From: Mytilus trossulus
Lineage: Eukaryota > Mollusca > Bivalvia > Mytilida > Mytilidae
NCBI RefSeq assembly: GCF_036588685.1
Contig: NC_086380.1
Span: 67,530,180-67,594,179 of the forward strand
Direction of reading: 5' to 3'
DNA: 64,000 nt
Shown here: piece by piece, positions 37,890 to 49,743 of the stretch
How positions within the stretch are numbered: the stretch's first letter is position 1
Layout: each line of letters starts with the position of its first letter
Made by a program: the position numbers and the translations under genes
Notes under the pieces: generated by a model
Told to the model about the DNA's origin: nothing
The model's database searches: none
What the model saw: the letters and a program-made list of their open reading frames with translations, nothing else

Positions 37890-38394
37890 GTAACGTATTT
37901 ATTGGTAGATCATTTATAATTATTTCTTACATAAACGATATTTTGGTATTTAATATTATTTACATAATCGATATATTTTGGTATTATTTTTCACAATCAA
38001 AGAACCAAAACGGTTATGTGGTTGTATATGCGTAAAATCACCACAGTGTTTTTGCAACAGAGATTTTCCTCTTTACGACACAGTCGTGCTATCATATGGG
38101 TGTTTTTATTTGGCTGTGCTGGATGTATAAATACAAAGCCACATTCAGTATAGGACTAGGAACATTTAATCCATAGCATAATGCTAGGAATTTAAAGTAC
38201 CTGTCACCTGTTTCAATGCGAAGGTCTGTGTCTACCATAGTTTTCTACATTTTCTTTTCTAGCCGGTCTTTTTTTTAAACCATAAATAATTGCTTTAGTG
38301 TTTGATCTCGTCTAACATGTAAATGCATGATGTCAAAAACAATAAATTGCAATAAAATAAATTGACTACTTATAACCTTAACACATAACCATCA
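37890..38394. other. Intron 1 sequence, no feature seen
   Basis: Part of the ~10.6-kb first intron of the membrane-protein gene; AT-rich. Confidence 0.4.
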
Positions 38395-38680
38395 ATCAAT
38401 AAAAATGAACCTGACCACTGTGAAAATAATGGCCAATTGTTTAGGGTCTGGGCTGAGTTTATGGGACAAAGAATGATGATCAAAGAGTACAGAAAAAAGG
38501 GACCAACAAAATAAAGAAGAAATAATCATCAACAGAATGGAGTTCAACGAGGTCCTAAAATATAAAGGAAAACAACTGTCATATTCCTGATTTGGTACAG
38601 GCATTTCTTTATGTAGACCATGGTGGGTTAAACCTGGTATAATAGATAGCTAAACCTCTCACTTTTATGACAGTCGCAAA
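38395..38680 (-). repeat. Dispersed repeat (family of 22430 and 42755)
   Basis: The minus strand carries ATGCCTGTACCAAATCAGGA and AATATGACAGTTGTTTTCC, matching the other two copies. Confidence 0.6.
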
Positions 38681-39069
38681 TTGACGCAATTCCTTTATAT
38701 TGACAACAATGTATTAATTAAGACAAGAGAACAAAGGGCAAACTACATAAATAAAGGAGATAAATAGGCATAAAAAGAGTACAGAAATTTTGGGACAGAT
38801 GGCGGATCTGTGACAAATGTGAACAAGACAAGTTTTCCTTTGCTAATAAAACACAAATGCAAATTTGCTTGGGTTGGATGAAAAATTCCCATGAATAAGC
38901 TATTTCTTCAACGCTCATAGCCCAAACGGTCATAAAAATCTCTATTATTCCCTCTTGCAAAAAAATGTATCAAACGAAGTTCTTTTGAAATTAGATAATT
39001 GTACTTTAAGTATTATAGCTCCGTCTTGCGTAGATATCATAATGAATGAAAAAGAAATTTAGTTTCATT

Positions 39070-41750
39070 TTGAATAAATAATTCATTCATTCATATCTTT
39101 ATTTCCTCTATTAAGAGATTCAATGAACAATCATATATTTAAACAGATCAAATTACAAAAGTTTTCAAAACATGATAATAACACAATATAACATTACAAT
39201 ATGTACATAACAAAATAAAGTTCTGTGCTTATTTATATAAATGAAGTAAATTTTGACAAAAATTGCTCTCACTAACGACGGTTCATGCACTGGCACATTA
39301 ACTAATCGTTGTTCTCAGTAATCTACTATAAGCAGCGACACAGTGTGCAACGTGCACACGACAAAGATTATGAAAACTGTCGGTGTCTATATTGCTTGTT
39401 GTTACGTGCTTCCCCAAGAGAATGCAATATAACTCTTCATCGTCGTATGAATAAAGTTCCACAAATAAATGCAATGGAAATTTTTCCATTATAAACTCCC
39501 ACCACATATCTCTGATTAAATGAGTTCCGCTACAGCTACAACATGCATGTACATATACATCTAAAAACTGAGTGTTACATAATTCACATGTACCTCCAGT
39601 GGTATTTGGAATGTCGGTTAGCAGTTTTGTAATATAATAGGAGTTTACGATTTCTCTGGATGAATTAGAACTTTTCCAGAAATCTGGAACCCTAACCGAT
39701 AGGTGAACACTTCTAAAACGAGAAAAGTTATTATCGTTATGTAAACGCCGAGTCCATTCGTCAGTTTGTACTTTGTCAACTGTATTTTTCACTATAGCTT
39801 TCCAAGATTGCTTCGTTGGAAAAACTCCCTCTCGAAAAAAGTCAAGCATATAGGAATGAAGGCTATATTTATACAAAATGTTCATAATATCAGGAATGAA
39901 CCCATGATGATTGCGTCCATTGTCAATTAAATAGGTAAATAGACGCACAAGAAATATTTTCTTCGTTAGGAAGTTGTCATCAAGACTACACAGTTTTTGC
40001 AAGAAATATAACTTCTTAGTCTCTATAGACGAGGTAATAGTATGAAGTCCAAGTATACTTTGGCACATATCTGATCTCGTAGACGTTTTCAAGTCCAAAA
40101 TACGCTTGACTATAAAGTGCTGAAATCGATTCAACGCAGCAATGTCGTTTGACTTTAAACTAGTCCACATTTCACAACCATACAGAACAGTAGGTAACAC
40201 TATAGATTTAAACAGTTTTAGTAGAACGCATGGGTGTGTTGACTTGTCGCAAACACCGTTGAGCGCAAAATAAGAGTTCTTGCCTTTTCTACATGCATTT
40301 GATGTTCTTTCTGTCGATCTGAATTTGGAATTCAGCGCAATGCCTAAGTGAGTGTATTCTTCAGCTACCGGTAGAACACTGTTCGCAATATGCCAGTCGT
40401 ATGTTACTCGAACTTCTCGTGGGTTTAAGGAAAATTGCATAACGCAGGACTTTTTCGCGTTGAAGCAGAACCTCCATCTATGGGCATAGTCAGCACATAT
40501 ATCTAACATACGCTGGAGACACAACGGAGTTGTGCCAATACATGAAATATCGTCAGCGAGAGCAGGAGAGCAGCTAGCTATGTGATAAACACCAGTTTTT
40601 TTATTACATTTTTCAAGATCAACCAACATATCGTTTATAAATACTAAATATAATAAACCAGATAAAACCCCTCCTTGTCTAACCCCTTGTAATACAGGAA
40701 AGAACTCAGACTGACACTGGTTTACAATTACTGAACTCATAGTATCAATATGACAGTCATTAATAACTGACCATAATTTGCCTGTTACACCTATTTTATA
40801 CAATTTAAACATAAGACCAATTCTCCAGACAGTGTCAAAAGCTTTCTTACTGTCTAAAAAGGCAACAAAAATCTTACTGAATAATTCTAGGTTATGATAA
40901 ATTGTTTCATGTAAATTAAACGATGCAGTTAAGCAACTAAGGTACTTTTGAAATCCTTGTTGTTGGAGATTCGGAATGTTCTTGTCATACAACACGAATT
41001 CAATTAACCGAGCTTTAATAATACTTTCAAATAGTTTCAAAACACAGGACAGTAAACTAACTGGTCTATAATTATCGGGTGAAGTTTTGCACTTATTTCC
41101 ACCTTTGAAGATAGGAACAAGGAGGCCTAGTTTCCAGTTCTTTGGTATACGTCCTAATCTGACGATGAGATTGCATAAGACCGTTATACACTTCACAACA
41201 GGGCTACCTCCGTGACGCAAATGCTCGTTTTGTACTCTGTCATGTCCGGCAGCTTTTCTATATTTTAACTGACCAATCAATTTAGAAACTTCTTGTTCAG
41301 TGATCAATCCACCAGGTAAGTATCCACCTTCAACACCACAGGTTTTAAAAATGTCTTTGTATACGCTCTCGATCGAACACTTAAACTCATTGTCAAAGTT
41401 ATCACTTTCTTTTGGTTGGTACAGCTCATGAAAATACTCAGCAAAACAGTTTGCTACAGACTCCGGAGAACTGTACACTTTATTTTCATACACAATCTCG
41501 GGGTATATCTTGGAGGAACGACCTTTAAAACGTTTTATTTGTTTCCAAAACAACCGTATATCGCACTCTGCGGTTTCATTTAGATCATCATAACACTTTT
41601 GCATATACTGTTCATTAGCCGCTTGCTGTACACGTCTAAATTCGGGCTTAATATTATATCTTGTAATACAGTATGAATGACGCCTCCCTGGCAATGTATA
41701 TATAAGATGTGTGTCTCTTATCATTGAGAAAACATTTCTGTATATTTTGA
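39070..41750 (-). mobile_element. 5'-truncated non-LTR retrotransposon
   Basis: The minus-strand coding frame is followed by a ~200-bp 3' region with AATAAAG (complement near 39100-39110) and a short (ATGA)n tail near 39078-39095. The endonuclease region expected upstream of the reverse transcriptase is missing. It lies in intron 1 of the membrane-protein gene, on the same strand. Confidence 0.8.
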
Positions 41751-41784
41751 TTATTATAAATAAGAAGAAATGTGGGTCACACAT
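39298..41784 (-). CDS. LINE reverse transcriptase (partial ORF2-like)
   Basis: 828-codon open frame; element homology probably starts near RRHSYCITRYNIKPEFRRVQ (~residue 34), so the first residues are flanking sequence. Reverse-transcriptase blocks appear in order: KAAGHDRVQNEHLR, LVPIFKGGNKCKTSPDNYRP, VAFLDSKKAFDTVW (catalytic Asp), QGVRQGGVLSGLLYLVFIND, and ALADDISCIG (catalytic Asp pair, LADD instead of YADD). A terminal CELC...HACCSCSGTH cluster resembles the C-terminal Cys-His motif of many LINEs. The N-terminal APE endonuclease is absent. The long frame without stops indicates a fairly recent insertion. The clade (I, Jockey or CR1 group) cannot be fixed by eye. Confidence 0.88.
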   Translation of the reverse strand: MCDPHFFLFIIIKIYRNVFSMIRDTHLIYTLPGRRHSYCITRYNIKPEFRRVQQAANEQYMQKCYDDLNETAECDIRLFWKQIKRFKGRSSKIYPEIVYENKVYSSPESVANCFAEYFHELYQPKESDNFDNEFKCSIESVYKDIFKTCGVEGGYLPGGLITEQEVSKLIGQLKYRKAAGHDRVQNEHLRHGGSPVVKCITVLCNLIVRLGRIPKNWKLGLLVPIFKGGNKCKTSPDNYRPVSLLSCVLKLFESIIKARLIEFVLYDKNIPNLQQQGFQKYLSCLTASFNLHETIYHNLELFSKIFVAFLDSKKAFDTVWRIGLMFKLYKIGVTGKLWSVINDCHIDTMSSVIVNQCQSEFFPVLQGVRQGGVLSGLLYLVFINDMLVDLEKCNKKTGVYHIASCSPALADDISCIGTTPLCLQRMLDICADYAHRWRFCFNAKKSCVMQFSLNPREVRVTYDWHIANSVLPVAEEYTHLGIALNSKFRSTERTSNACRKGKNSYFALNGVCDKSTHPCVLLKLFKSIVLPTVLYGCEMWTSLKSNDIAALNRFQHFIVKRILDLKTSTRSDMCQSILGLHTITSSIETKKLYFLQKLCSLDDNFLTKKIFLVRLFTYLIDNGRNHHGFIPDIMNILYKYSLHSYMLDFFREGVFPTKQSWKAIVKNTVDKVQTDEWTRRLHNDNNFSRFRSVHLSVRVPDFWKSSNSSREIVNSYYITKLLTDIPNTTGGTCELCNTQFLDVYVHACCSCSGTHLIRDMWWEFIMEKFPLHLFVELYSYDDEELYCILLGKHVTTSNIDTDSFHNLCRVHVAHCVAAYSRLLRTTIS

Positions 41785-42007
41785 ATATCTTTAGGTCAAT
41801 ATACGGTTTTTGATAACAAACAAGTTCTAAATATATCGGAAGTAGAAACTTGGTTGTTTTAAAAAAAAACGTATATTGACCTATTTCTATCGTTTGTCTA
41901 GCTTTTTTTTGCATTGACAGAATATTCGTCATATAAATCAGAAGAGTGAAATATCTGAAAAAATTTCTTATGGTCGTCATTTTGTGGACTTTAGCGGAAA
42001 TTAATTT

Positions 42008-42151
42008 GTTGTCGACTTTAGCGGTGTTGTCGACTTTAGCGGTGTTACCGACTTTAGCGGTGTTGTCGACTTTAGCGGTGTTGTCGACTTTAGTGGTGCT
42101 GTCGACTTTAGCGGTGTTGTCGACTTTATCGGTGTTGTTGACTTTAGAGGA
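42008..42151 (+). repeat. 18-bp minisatellite, eight units
   Basis: GTTGTCGACTTTAGCGGT repeated eight times with a few changes; the frames on both strands are periodic artefacts. A diverged ninth copy lies near 41980-42000. Confidence 0.9.
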
Positions 42152-42754
42152 GCTGTGGACTCACGGTGCCACAGTTCCCTGAACATTTTTTGTTCTCAAT
42201 TATCATGTAATACTTCATTTTACATTAGCACATTTTCCTTTTTTTATTTCCTTCAACTTATTGTACTTTGTTGTATTGATATTGCATGTTTCTCTGCGTA
42301 AACATGTGCATAATTTTATGAGGATAAAGTTTGTATCTAGTTATTGTATTAATCAACACACTGTCAAACGCGGATACATCAATTTTTTTAAAAAGGAGGG
42401 AAACCAACCCCCTGACCTCATGACACGTTCACATAATTTCTCAATATAATTCAGGAACAAAAGTGGGTTCTAATATTTGGATCCCCCCGTTTTCCACAGA
42501 CCCCCCTCCCCCACCCACCCCCACCCACCCGACATGGTCCACCAATGTAAAAGATACTGTTTTCTTAAATATTCCTCGGATAATATAAACTAAGAAAATA
42601 AACAAAAGGGTTTTTATTAGTCCCGGTAAGTTATGGACGACAGTCACAACGAAGCCAAATGCGTTTATTAATAAACACTTCTTTTCAGTCAAAGTAACAT
42701 TTTAACTCTTTTAGTAAGTTTTGTTCACTCATCTTTGACAATGTAATGGAATTT

Positions 42755-42958
42755 GATGTGACTGTCATACAAGTGAGAGGTTTAAAACTAGCTATAAAAC
42801 CAGGTTCAATCCACCATTTTCTACATTAGAAAATGCCTGTACCAAGTCAGGAATATGACAGTTGTTATCCATTCGTTTGATTTGTTTGGACTTTTGATTT
42901 TGGACTTTCCTTTTTGAATTTTCCTCGGAGTTCAGTATTTTTGTGTTTTTACTTTACA
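42755..42958 (+). repeat. Dispersed repeat, third copy
   Basis: GTGACTGTCATACAAGTGAG, GTACCAAGTCAGGAATATGA and GACTTTCCTTTTTGAATTTT align with 22430-22608 and the complement of 38395-38680. Confidence 0.7.
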
Positions 42959-43030
42959 CTAGCACAGAACAGAACGCTAATCTGGTTGTTCATGAAAAGG
43001 AATGTGTATTCGATGTACTTATCTGGATGC

Positions 43031-43330
43031 ATAACTTAATATCATATTTCTGTTACTGAATTAACTTAATATCATATTTCTGTTACTGAATTAACTTAAT
43101 ATCATATTTCTGTTACTGAATTAACTTAATATCATATTTCTGTTACTGAATTAACTTAATATCATATTTCTGTTACTGAATTAACTTAATATCATATTTC
43201 TGTTACTGAATTAACTTAATATCATATTTCTGTTACTAAATTAACTTAATATCATATTTCTGTTACTAAATTAACTTAATATCATATTTCTGTTACTAAA
43301 TTAACTTAATATCATATTTCTGTTACTAAA
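43031..43330 (+). repeat. 30-bp satellite, ten near-identical units
   Basis: TTAACTTAATATCATATTTC followed by TGTTACTGAA, exactly 30 bp, ten units. Units 1-6 end CTGAA and units 7-10 end CTAAA; otherwise only the first two bases of unit 1 differ. Confidence 0.97.
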
Positions 43331-43794
43331 TAATGGATATAAATCATAGGTAGCTGACCTATCGCCAATCAAACTACAGTAACTGTTTGCAATATCATTC
43401 ATAAAACACATGGTTGTCATGGAAGAAGCAATAGGCAATTTGTACGGCTACTTGAAGTCAATTTTGGCAAACAGACAAATGCTGTATCATCAGCCCTATC
43501 AAATTATCAGAGATAAAAACCAATGAGTTCTTCGTTTAATATAAACTCATATACATCAATTGAATTTCATTTCATTTCAATTTACAAAAATATGTGTAAG
43601 ATACATTTGATTAAAGATTATTATTCAGATAAAACTGAATTGCTACACTTTTTTGTTGTTTATCTCTATTTTATGTTTCTTTATAATTCAAGCTATAAAG
43701 AACCGTAATTAAAGTTTATATTGTTAGTATCAAAATAAATAGAAATCTAGAATTTCAACGGTATATATACTCATGTTTTCTGTGCAGTATGATC

Positions 43795-44135
43795 GCTGCC
43801 ACTGCTGATGGAGTAACGTCCCCAAAAGTATCACCAGCCCAGTAGTCAGCACTTCGGTGTTAACATGAATATTTATGGTCATCATTTTATAAATTACCGT
43901 TTCAAAGCGTATGACTTAATCGAACAACTAAAGATTTTCTTATCCCAGGCATAGATCACCTTAGCCATATTTGGCCCAACTATTTGAAGTTTTTAGTCCT
44001 TAATGCACTTAAATTTGAATTCATACTTATTTGGCTTTCTAAATTATTTGATCTGAGCGTCACTGATGAGTCTTATGTAGACGAAACGCGCTTCTGGCGT
44101 ATTAAAGTGCCTTTGATAACTATGCACGCTAACCT
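43795..44135 (+). repeat. Dispersed Mytilus-type repeat with GACGAAACGCGCTTCTGGCG
   Basis: GAGCGTCACTGATGAGTCTT followed by ATGTAGACGAAACGCGC marks a repeat whose fragment also occurs, inverted, at 34315-34385. No coding frame is seen. Confidence 0.65.
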
Positions 44136-44573
44136 GAAGTTAACGACAAGTTGAACAACCGGCCCAAGTGCAGTCCATATTACAGATGAAAGCGTATTAC
44201 TTATATTAAATCCAAGTATATGACATAACTATCGTAATGCTTTCTATAAATATACAAATAGTGCAATACAAAAGAATGATATAGTTGTTACATACAAGTA
44301 ATTGTCGACACCTGAGGAGAAACAAGGTAAATCGTCTTCAGCATCTACCTGTCAAGATTACATCTCAAGATAGATACACTGACATAAATATATCTAGTTT
44401 ATTTACTTGTTTACACAGTTATAAACGCCACTGGACATATTCCAATATCAACGTTACCAGGACAAGGCTAATTTGCAGCAGAAGTAATTACAGATTGGGT
44501 GGGCAAGCAGAGTCTTTGTCCACAATCGACCTCATAGGTACTGATTCATTTAAACAAATTTAATTGATATAGT

Positions 44574-44615
44574 CAGTGGCGGATCCAGAAATTTTCATAA
44601 GGGGGGCCAATAAGC
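44574..44615 (+). repeat. Solo end of a CAGTGGCGGATCCAG MITE
   Basis: CAGTGGCGGATCCAGAAATT matches the ends of the complete MITE at 59752-59909; a third solo end lies at 46547-46566 (AGTGGCGGATCCAGGGGG). Confidence 0.65.
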
Positions 44616-44634
44616 CGATAAAAATGATGTGTAT

Positions 44635-45078
44635 TATCGATTGATAGATTTTGCCTTTGCCATTACGACTATAATAGTGATTGCCATTGTGACTATGATA
44701 GAATTTACCATTGTGACTATAAAATTTTTTGTCATTGTGACTATGAAAAATTTTGCCATTTTGACTAGGATAGATTTTGCCATTCATGTGACTATGATAT
44801 TTTTTGCCATTGTGACTATGCATGTATGATAGATTTTGCCATTGTGACTATAATAGTGATTGCCATTGTGACTATGATATAATTTGCCATTGTGACTATA
44901 ATAGTTTTTTCCATTGTGACTATATGTATATAATAGACTTTGTCATTGCGACTATACTAGTGATTGCCATTGTGACTGTGATAGATTTTGCCATTATGAC
45001 TGATAAATTTTGCCATTGTGACTATGATAGATTTTGCCATGGTGGCTATGATAAATTTTGCCATGGTGGCTATGGAAA
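44635..45078 (+). repeat. 24-bp minisatellite
   Basis: About 18 diverged copies of AGATTTTGCCATTGTGACTA-TGAT. Frames on both strands (His/Asn/Ser-rich or Cys/Asp-rich) are artefacts. Confidence 0.9.
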
Positions 45079-45820
45079 TGTTGCTAGCATATCCTGCAGA
45101 TGTGATCCGTTTGTCATTTGAAGTATGATACGTATCGATAGATGGTGAATAGTGTGTTAAAAATTATGTTTTCTTGATTAACCGTTCTTAAGGTGCACTT
45201 GTAGAAAGCTAAAATATTAAACGTTGGAAACATTTCTGAGTCAAATATTTGGAAAAGGATAGAATCTACACAAACTAACATATAGGGAGCGAGCAATGTA
45301 GTCATTCGTTTATAGCCTTTTTACACTTCCCTGTACTGACAAGTGCTGTTCCCTGGCTTGATACGTACTGTCTATATCGACCGGATTTGAGACATATTTA
45401 TCAGTTTTAAACTTCCCATTCGTAATTTTTTTTTAAATTAGTTCAAATCGAAAAAAGAGATAACTTCTGAGTCTGTCATATTTCTGCTCGCCAAAGCTAT
45501 AAATAAGCACATAAAAAGCTCTCGGAAAACTGTTTTAATACAACCGTAGTAACATGTAAATAATTTTCTCTAACTCTATGGAAATTTATCCCTCTCCGAA
45601 CCCTTTGTATAAAAAAATTTAATCAACGTGTGGTTGCTGGTGATCTCAAAAAATCATTGGATCATTTTGAGGGTCATGACCTTTTTAGCTAACTGAATGA
45701 ATGAAAATACGATAAGAGGTGTTAATGAAATTGACAACTTCGTGCAATGTGAAAGGCACTCGAAGGGGATTTTCGGTTAACAAAAAAAAAAGAAAATGTC
45801 TTTTTAATCATTAGAGAAAC
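45079..45820. other. No gene seen
   Basis: Intron 1 of the membrane-protein gene; nothing supported. Confidence 0.4.
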
Positions 45821-45983
45821 AGATTCTTACATAGTTACTCGTGGATTATCGGATTTATCCAATCACGATAGTTAAATTATCAATTTTAAAGTTCTCGCCG
45901 AGGCGGCTCGGACTTTAAAATTGATAATTTAACTATCTCGATTGGATAAATCCGATAATCCACTGGTATCAATGTAAGAATCT
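45821..45983. repeat. 163-bp palindromic foldback element
   Basis: AGATTCTTACATAGTTACTC (45821) pairs with the end GATACCAATG-type complement at 45964-45983 across two ~72-bp arms that include TGGATTATCGGATTTATCCA and TTAAATTATCAATTTTAAAG. The central loop TCTCGCCGAGGCGGCTCGG is itself GC-rich. Arm mismatches are few. Confidence 0.9.
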
Positions 45984-47290
45984 ATATATCTACAACGATA
46001 ATTCGATGCTCATATGAAATACAGATATCAAAATATTTAAACAGATTTTTTAATCATGCCTGCATATAAAAAATATACGTAGGTTAAAAAACTATTACAC
46101 CAAGAAATGTTTGGAAAACTGACAAAGTGCAGATCACATTTTGCACGTGTTCCACGTGCATCTCTTTATTCTCGTGGCAATTACGGAATAATATCAACAT
46201 TCTTCATCTGTATCACGCTCAGTAATCGGTCTGTACAAGGGGTTTGTCATTAATCTTCGAGCTATCAAAGACATGCCTTAGTCACAAGTATAATCTTTGA
46301 AACCTGATGTGAATAAACACTAGCCTAGTGTGTTCTGACTGATCATTGAGGCTGTCGATGGAATAGTACAAACGTGAATTATTACTGAGTTATGAATATA
46401 GACTTTGAGTAAACTCCCTGGAAATCGTAACGAAGTATCCATGATAAATAACTGTCTTGGGTTGGGAGGAGGACAATATACTGTAAGAATGCGTATCGGA
46501 TAACACGTTTTGGGAAGACGCTACTCTATAGTTTCGATGCTTAATATAGTGGCGGATCCAGGGGGTTGGGAATGGAACCCTCCCCCTTTTTTACGGTCAA
46601 TGTTAAATGGTTGGGCTGCGGCAACCGTTGTCTTGATCAAAGTCTTCATAAAGCCAATAAATTTCTTTTTAATAAAGATAGACCTGCCATATCCAAGCAT
46701 CATCACAATAATGGCGCAGGAATGTAAAACAAGTCGAGTCATCGATCAAATTAAAACAGTAACGATGAAATATGAACGCATTGTTGACATACTAGAAATG
46801 CCATCCCGGTCGTGACCTTCACACAAGTGTGCATATGCATGCTGAGATTTACATATAGAAACTACACATCCATTTCATATAGAAACTACAATTTTTACAC
46901 ATGTCTATCATTAAGACAATATCCTTGTTTACAAACAAATTGGTTTAGTAACTAATAATACAAGTGATTTTGATCAGATTGTATGATTTCCCTGACAACA
47001 AAGCTATGATTAGTCTCCGCAGAGATATATAATCACATCACACTTTAAGTGGTGATAAATTTCATGTTAATGAGCAAATCAATTGCATTAGACTGACCCC
47101 CATAGGAGATAGATGTAATTAAAGCTCGCCAATTGGTTTGGTTATTGTAGAGTGTTGTGTTATTTTACGTGTAGGGAGCGATAATTGGCACGTTGGGTAA
47201 CGGGTACATTAGTTCGAGAGGTAATTAAAAACTAAAGTAAAACCAATATTTTGTTCGATTTTTCTCATTCTATTAAGGGAACAACCATTT
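45984..47290. other. No gene seen
   Basis: Contains the solo MITE end at 46547; otherwise no supported feature. Confidence 0.4.
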
Positions 47291-47293
47291 AAA

Positions 47294-47504
47294 TGAAAAA
47301 AAGGGGGGTATGGTTTTTGTCTCAGTTTACTTTTTCGTCGCTATCAATCAAATTATTTGTTTCTTCACCATTTTTACCATAAGTTATGGGGAAAATTTGG
47401 ATTCAGAATATTTTTTTTGTCATCTGCTTGATCACAATATTTATTGCGTCAAACTGGGGATCAGAATATGTTTTTGGGAGAAAAAAAATACCCCCCTTTT
47501 TTTA
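47294..47504. mobile_element. Small MITE with GGGGGGTAT ends
   Basis: AAAAAAAGGGGGGTATGG at the left and ATACCCCCCTTTTTTT at the right form terminal inverted repeats around ~170 bp. TTAAAT lies outside both ends and may be a target duplication. Confidence 0.55.
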
Positions 47505-47509
47505 AATTA

Positions 47510-48489
47510 TCTATTAATATTTTAGAGTGTCCGCCTATGTTATTAACTATGCATACAATACAAACAGTTCATTCCATACCTTGCATGCAGTCTCCCAAAA
47601 CAGACAGGTGATTAGAGCAAAAAAAATACATACTTCTTCCTAAGTAGAAGCTACACTATACCTACTTATAATGAAGTATATACTTTACTTCAAACTTTTT
47701 AAAATTTAAATGCAAACCCACTTTTACGTATACCAGCGCCATATATCTATGCTTTTACGAAAATTTAATTTATATACCATTTTATATACTGGTAACCATG
47801 CCGTGTGTATGAAGCATGTGTTATTTTTATTACAATGTTTACTACACTTGTATGTTATTGATATGCAATAAACAATATACCACAAAAAGTAAATACCCTG
47901 TGGTCAAAACCAACAAGGCTTATGTTCCGATTTTATTAATAGATAAAAATAAAATATTAACCCTCGGTCATTGTGTATTGATATTTAATGTTTTTTTCTA
48001 ACCTACATTTATAGATAAAAATATTGACATTAAATACGAGTTTGTTTTCAATGTAAAGATATATCTTCCTTTCATATCGAACATTAAAGGTCTCTTACAT
48101 GTCTTAATAATTGTTGTTTTAATATCAATTGTAAAAAAAAGGGGGGGTTGAAAACATTCACATTTTTGAAAGCATTAAGTATACATTATTATATCAAGTT
48201 TATACTTATCCGCCAGATTCAATACAAAAGTTGTTGAATTTTATAAGAAACAAAAAATTGAAAAATCAAAAATACGACACGGTTTATTGTAATCGCCATA
48301 GAAAAGGGGGAGAGCAAATTGTTTAAAGTTGTGCCTTTTTACTTGAAATGTACAAAGAGATACTGTTATTACATGTTCAAGTGGATAAACATTCAAAACT
48401 TCTCAAAATTGCAAGATTGCACTTGTCTATAAAAAAAATGTAAAACAGTTGAATCTTCTTCTTCTGCAGTATTCTTGGTCTATACATAC
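47510..48489. other. No feature seen, proximal part of intron 1
   Basis: AT-rich; follows the donor of exon 1 of the membrane-protein gene on the minus strand. Confidence 0.4.
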
Positions 48490-48626
48490 CTTCCAACGGC
48501 GAGAAAAACTGTCCCAAGGAAAACAAAAAGACTTCCAAACGAAATAAAGGCTAGGACAACCTTCGGAGGTATTAGCCAACCATGAAAGCTACATATCCGT
48601 TCGTACTCCTCTCCAGGTACCCTCAT
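48490..48626 (-). CDS. Two-helix membrane protein, exon 1 (N-terminal)
   Basis: Begins at an ATG (48626) and ends GGAAG|GTATGT at 48490, phase 2. It encodes MRVPGEEYERICSFHGWLIP and the first membrane helix VVLAFISFGSLFVFLGTVFL (~23-42). The two-nucleotide overhang AG joins T of exon 2 to restore ...AVGSPLTIPGG..., leaving a very short loop between helices 1 and 2, so both termini should face the same side. The frame is open for ~15 codons upstream (VENSDCFCNLEISI) to a TGA, so this ATG is the only likely start in this exon. Confidence 0.68.
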
Positions 48627-48629
48627 AAT

Positions 48630-49530
48630 GCTAATTTCCAGATTACAAAAACAATCGGAATTCTCTACAGGTCGTCATTTTCTCAAAACGTCAAAGTATT
48701 AATCCATAAATGTCATATTCAAGTCATTATAGTCGCTCCGTCGTCCCGACTGTGGAGTGTAAATTTTTCCCAGTCAATATTAACCTCACTAACGTTTAAA
48801 TACTTTTGTTATTGGACATTCTTAACCGTACACAAACTATTAATATCAAACTGTTCCCCAGATAAAAGGATTTTGATATAAACTCTCAGGACAACTTTGG
48901 GCGGTGATATTTTATGTACACAGTTATTCACGCGTTTGTAACGGATTGAAATGAAACAGTGATACGCTATCTCCTTCACATTTCGAATGACTTTCTCAAT
49001 TATATTGTTGCTATGGTAACATATTTTGTGTATGGGACGTGGTTGTGAAAACGATTGTTTATGTCTGTTTTACAAGGAAATTATTGCCAGCTTGCACCAA
49101 TCTGCACAATAAGCAAGCTAATTAATTTACGGCTTGTATAATAAATTCGATTATCAGCGTTATTACACATTCTAGGTGAAAAACTGTTAATAATCCAAAG
49201 GAGAAATTAAGAGGTTTTTGTTTTAGAAAAAATCTTCATATCTTTTTCACATATTTGTAAAAGATGTTTTCCATAAAAAAAATACCTAAAAAGGCGTTAG
49301 TGAAAGTAAAATTTAAAGTAAATATTATTGGCATTTTTTAAAAGAAAGATTGGCCTTTAATGTCCAGCGACAAAAAAACACGTACGCGTACGTATTCAGG
49401 ACGACAGTGATTAAAAGATAAATCAGAAATCTTTTTTTTACAAGACTCCCGATAAGATAAGCAGTAATTTTTTCGAGTGCTTGGTCACAATAAAACCTTC
49501 CAGACCACAAGAAGAAACCACCTATATATA
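48630..49530. other. Upstream flank of the membrane-protein gene
   Basis: Possible promoter and 5' UTR. One minus-strand frame (48881 to ~48730) gives coding-like pieces (SGEQFDINSLCTVKNVQ, VNIDWEKFTLHSRDDGATIM) split by stops; either a decayed exon or chance. Confidence 0.35.
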
Positions 49531-49743
49531 TATATAAAATGTATATAGTAGCTGTTTCTCCACCAAGCACTCGTGGCAAGTTAGTCTGGAGTCCGGGGCC
49601 TGTAAACATACAACTACTTAAGTTAAGATTTGTTCAAGACGGACGCATTTTTCCACAAGTCCAACAATAAATGAGTACTACCATTAGATTTCTCAACTCT
49701 AGTGGTTTGCTAACGCTATCACCCTATCGACGAAGTATATATA

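Noticed and set aside
44560-45121. His/Asn-rich and Cys/Asp-rich frames
   Set aside because: Artefacts of the 24-bp minisatellite.
48582-48881. 99-codon plus-strand frame
   Set aside because: It overlaps exon 1 of the membrane-protein gene on the opposite strand and lacks family features.
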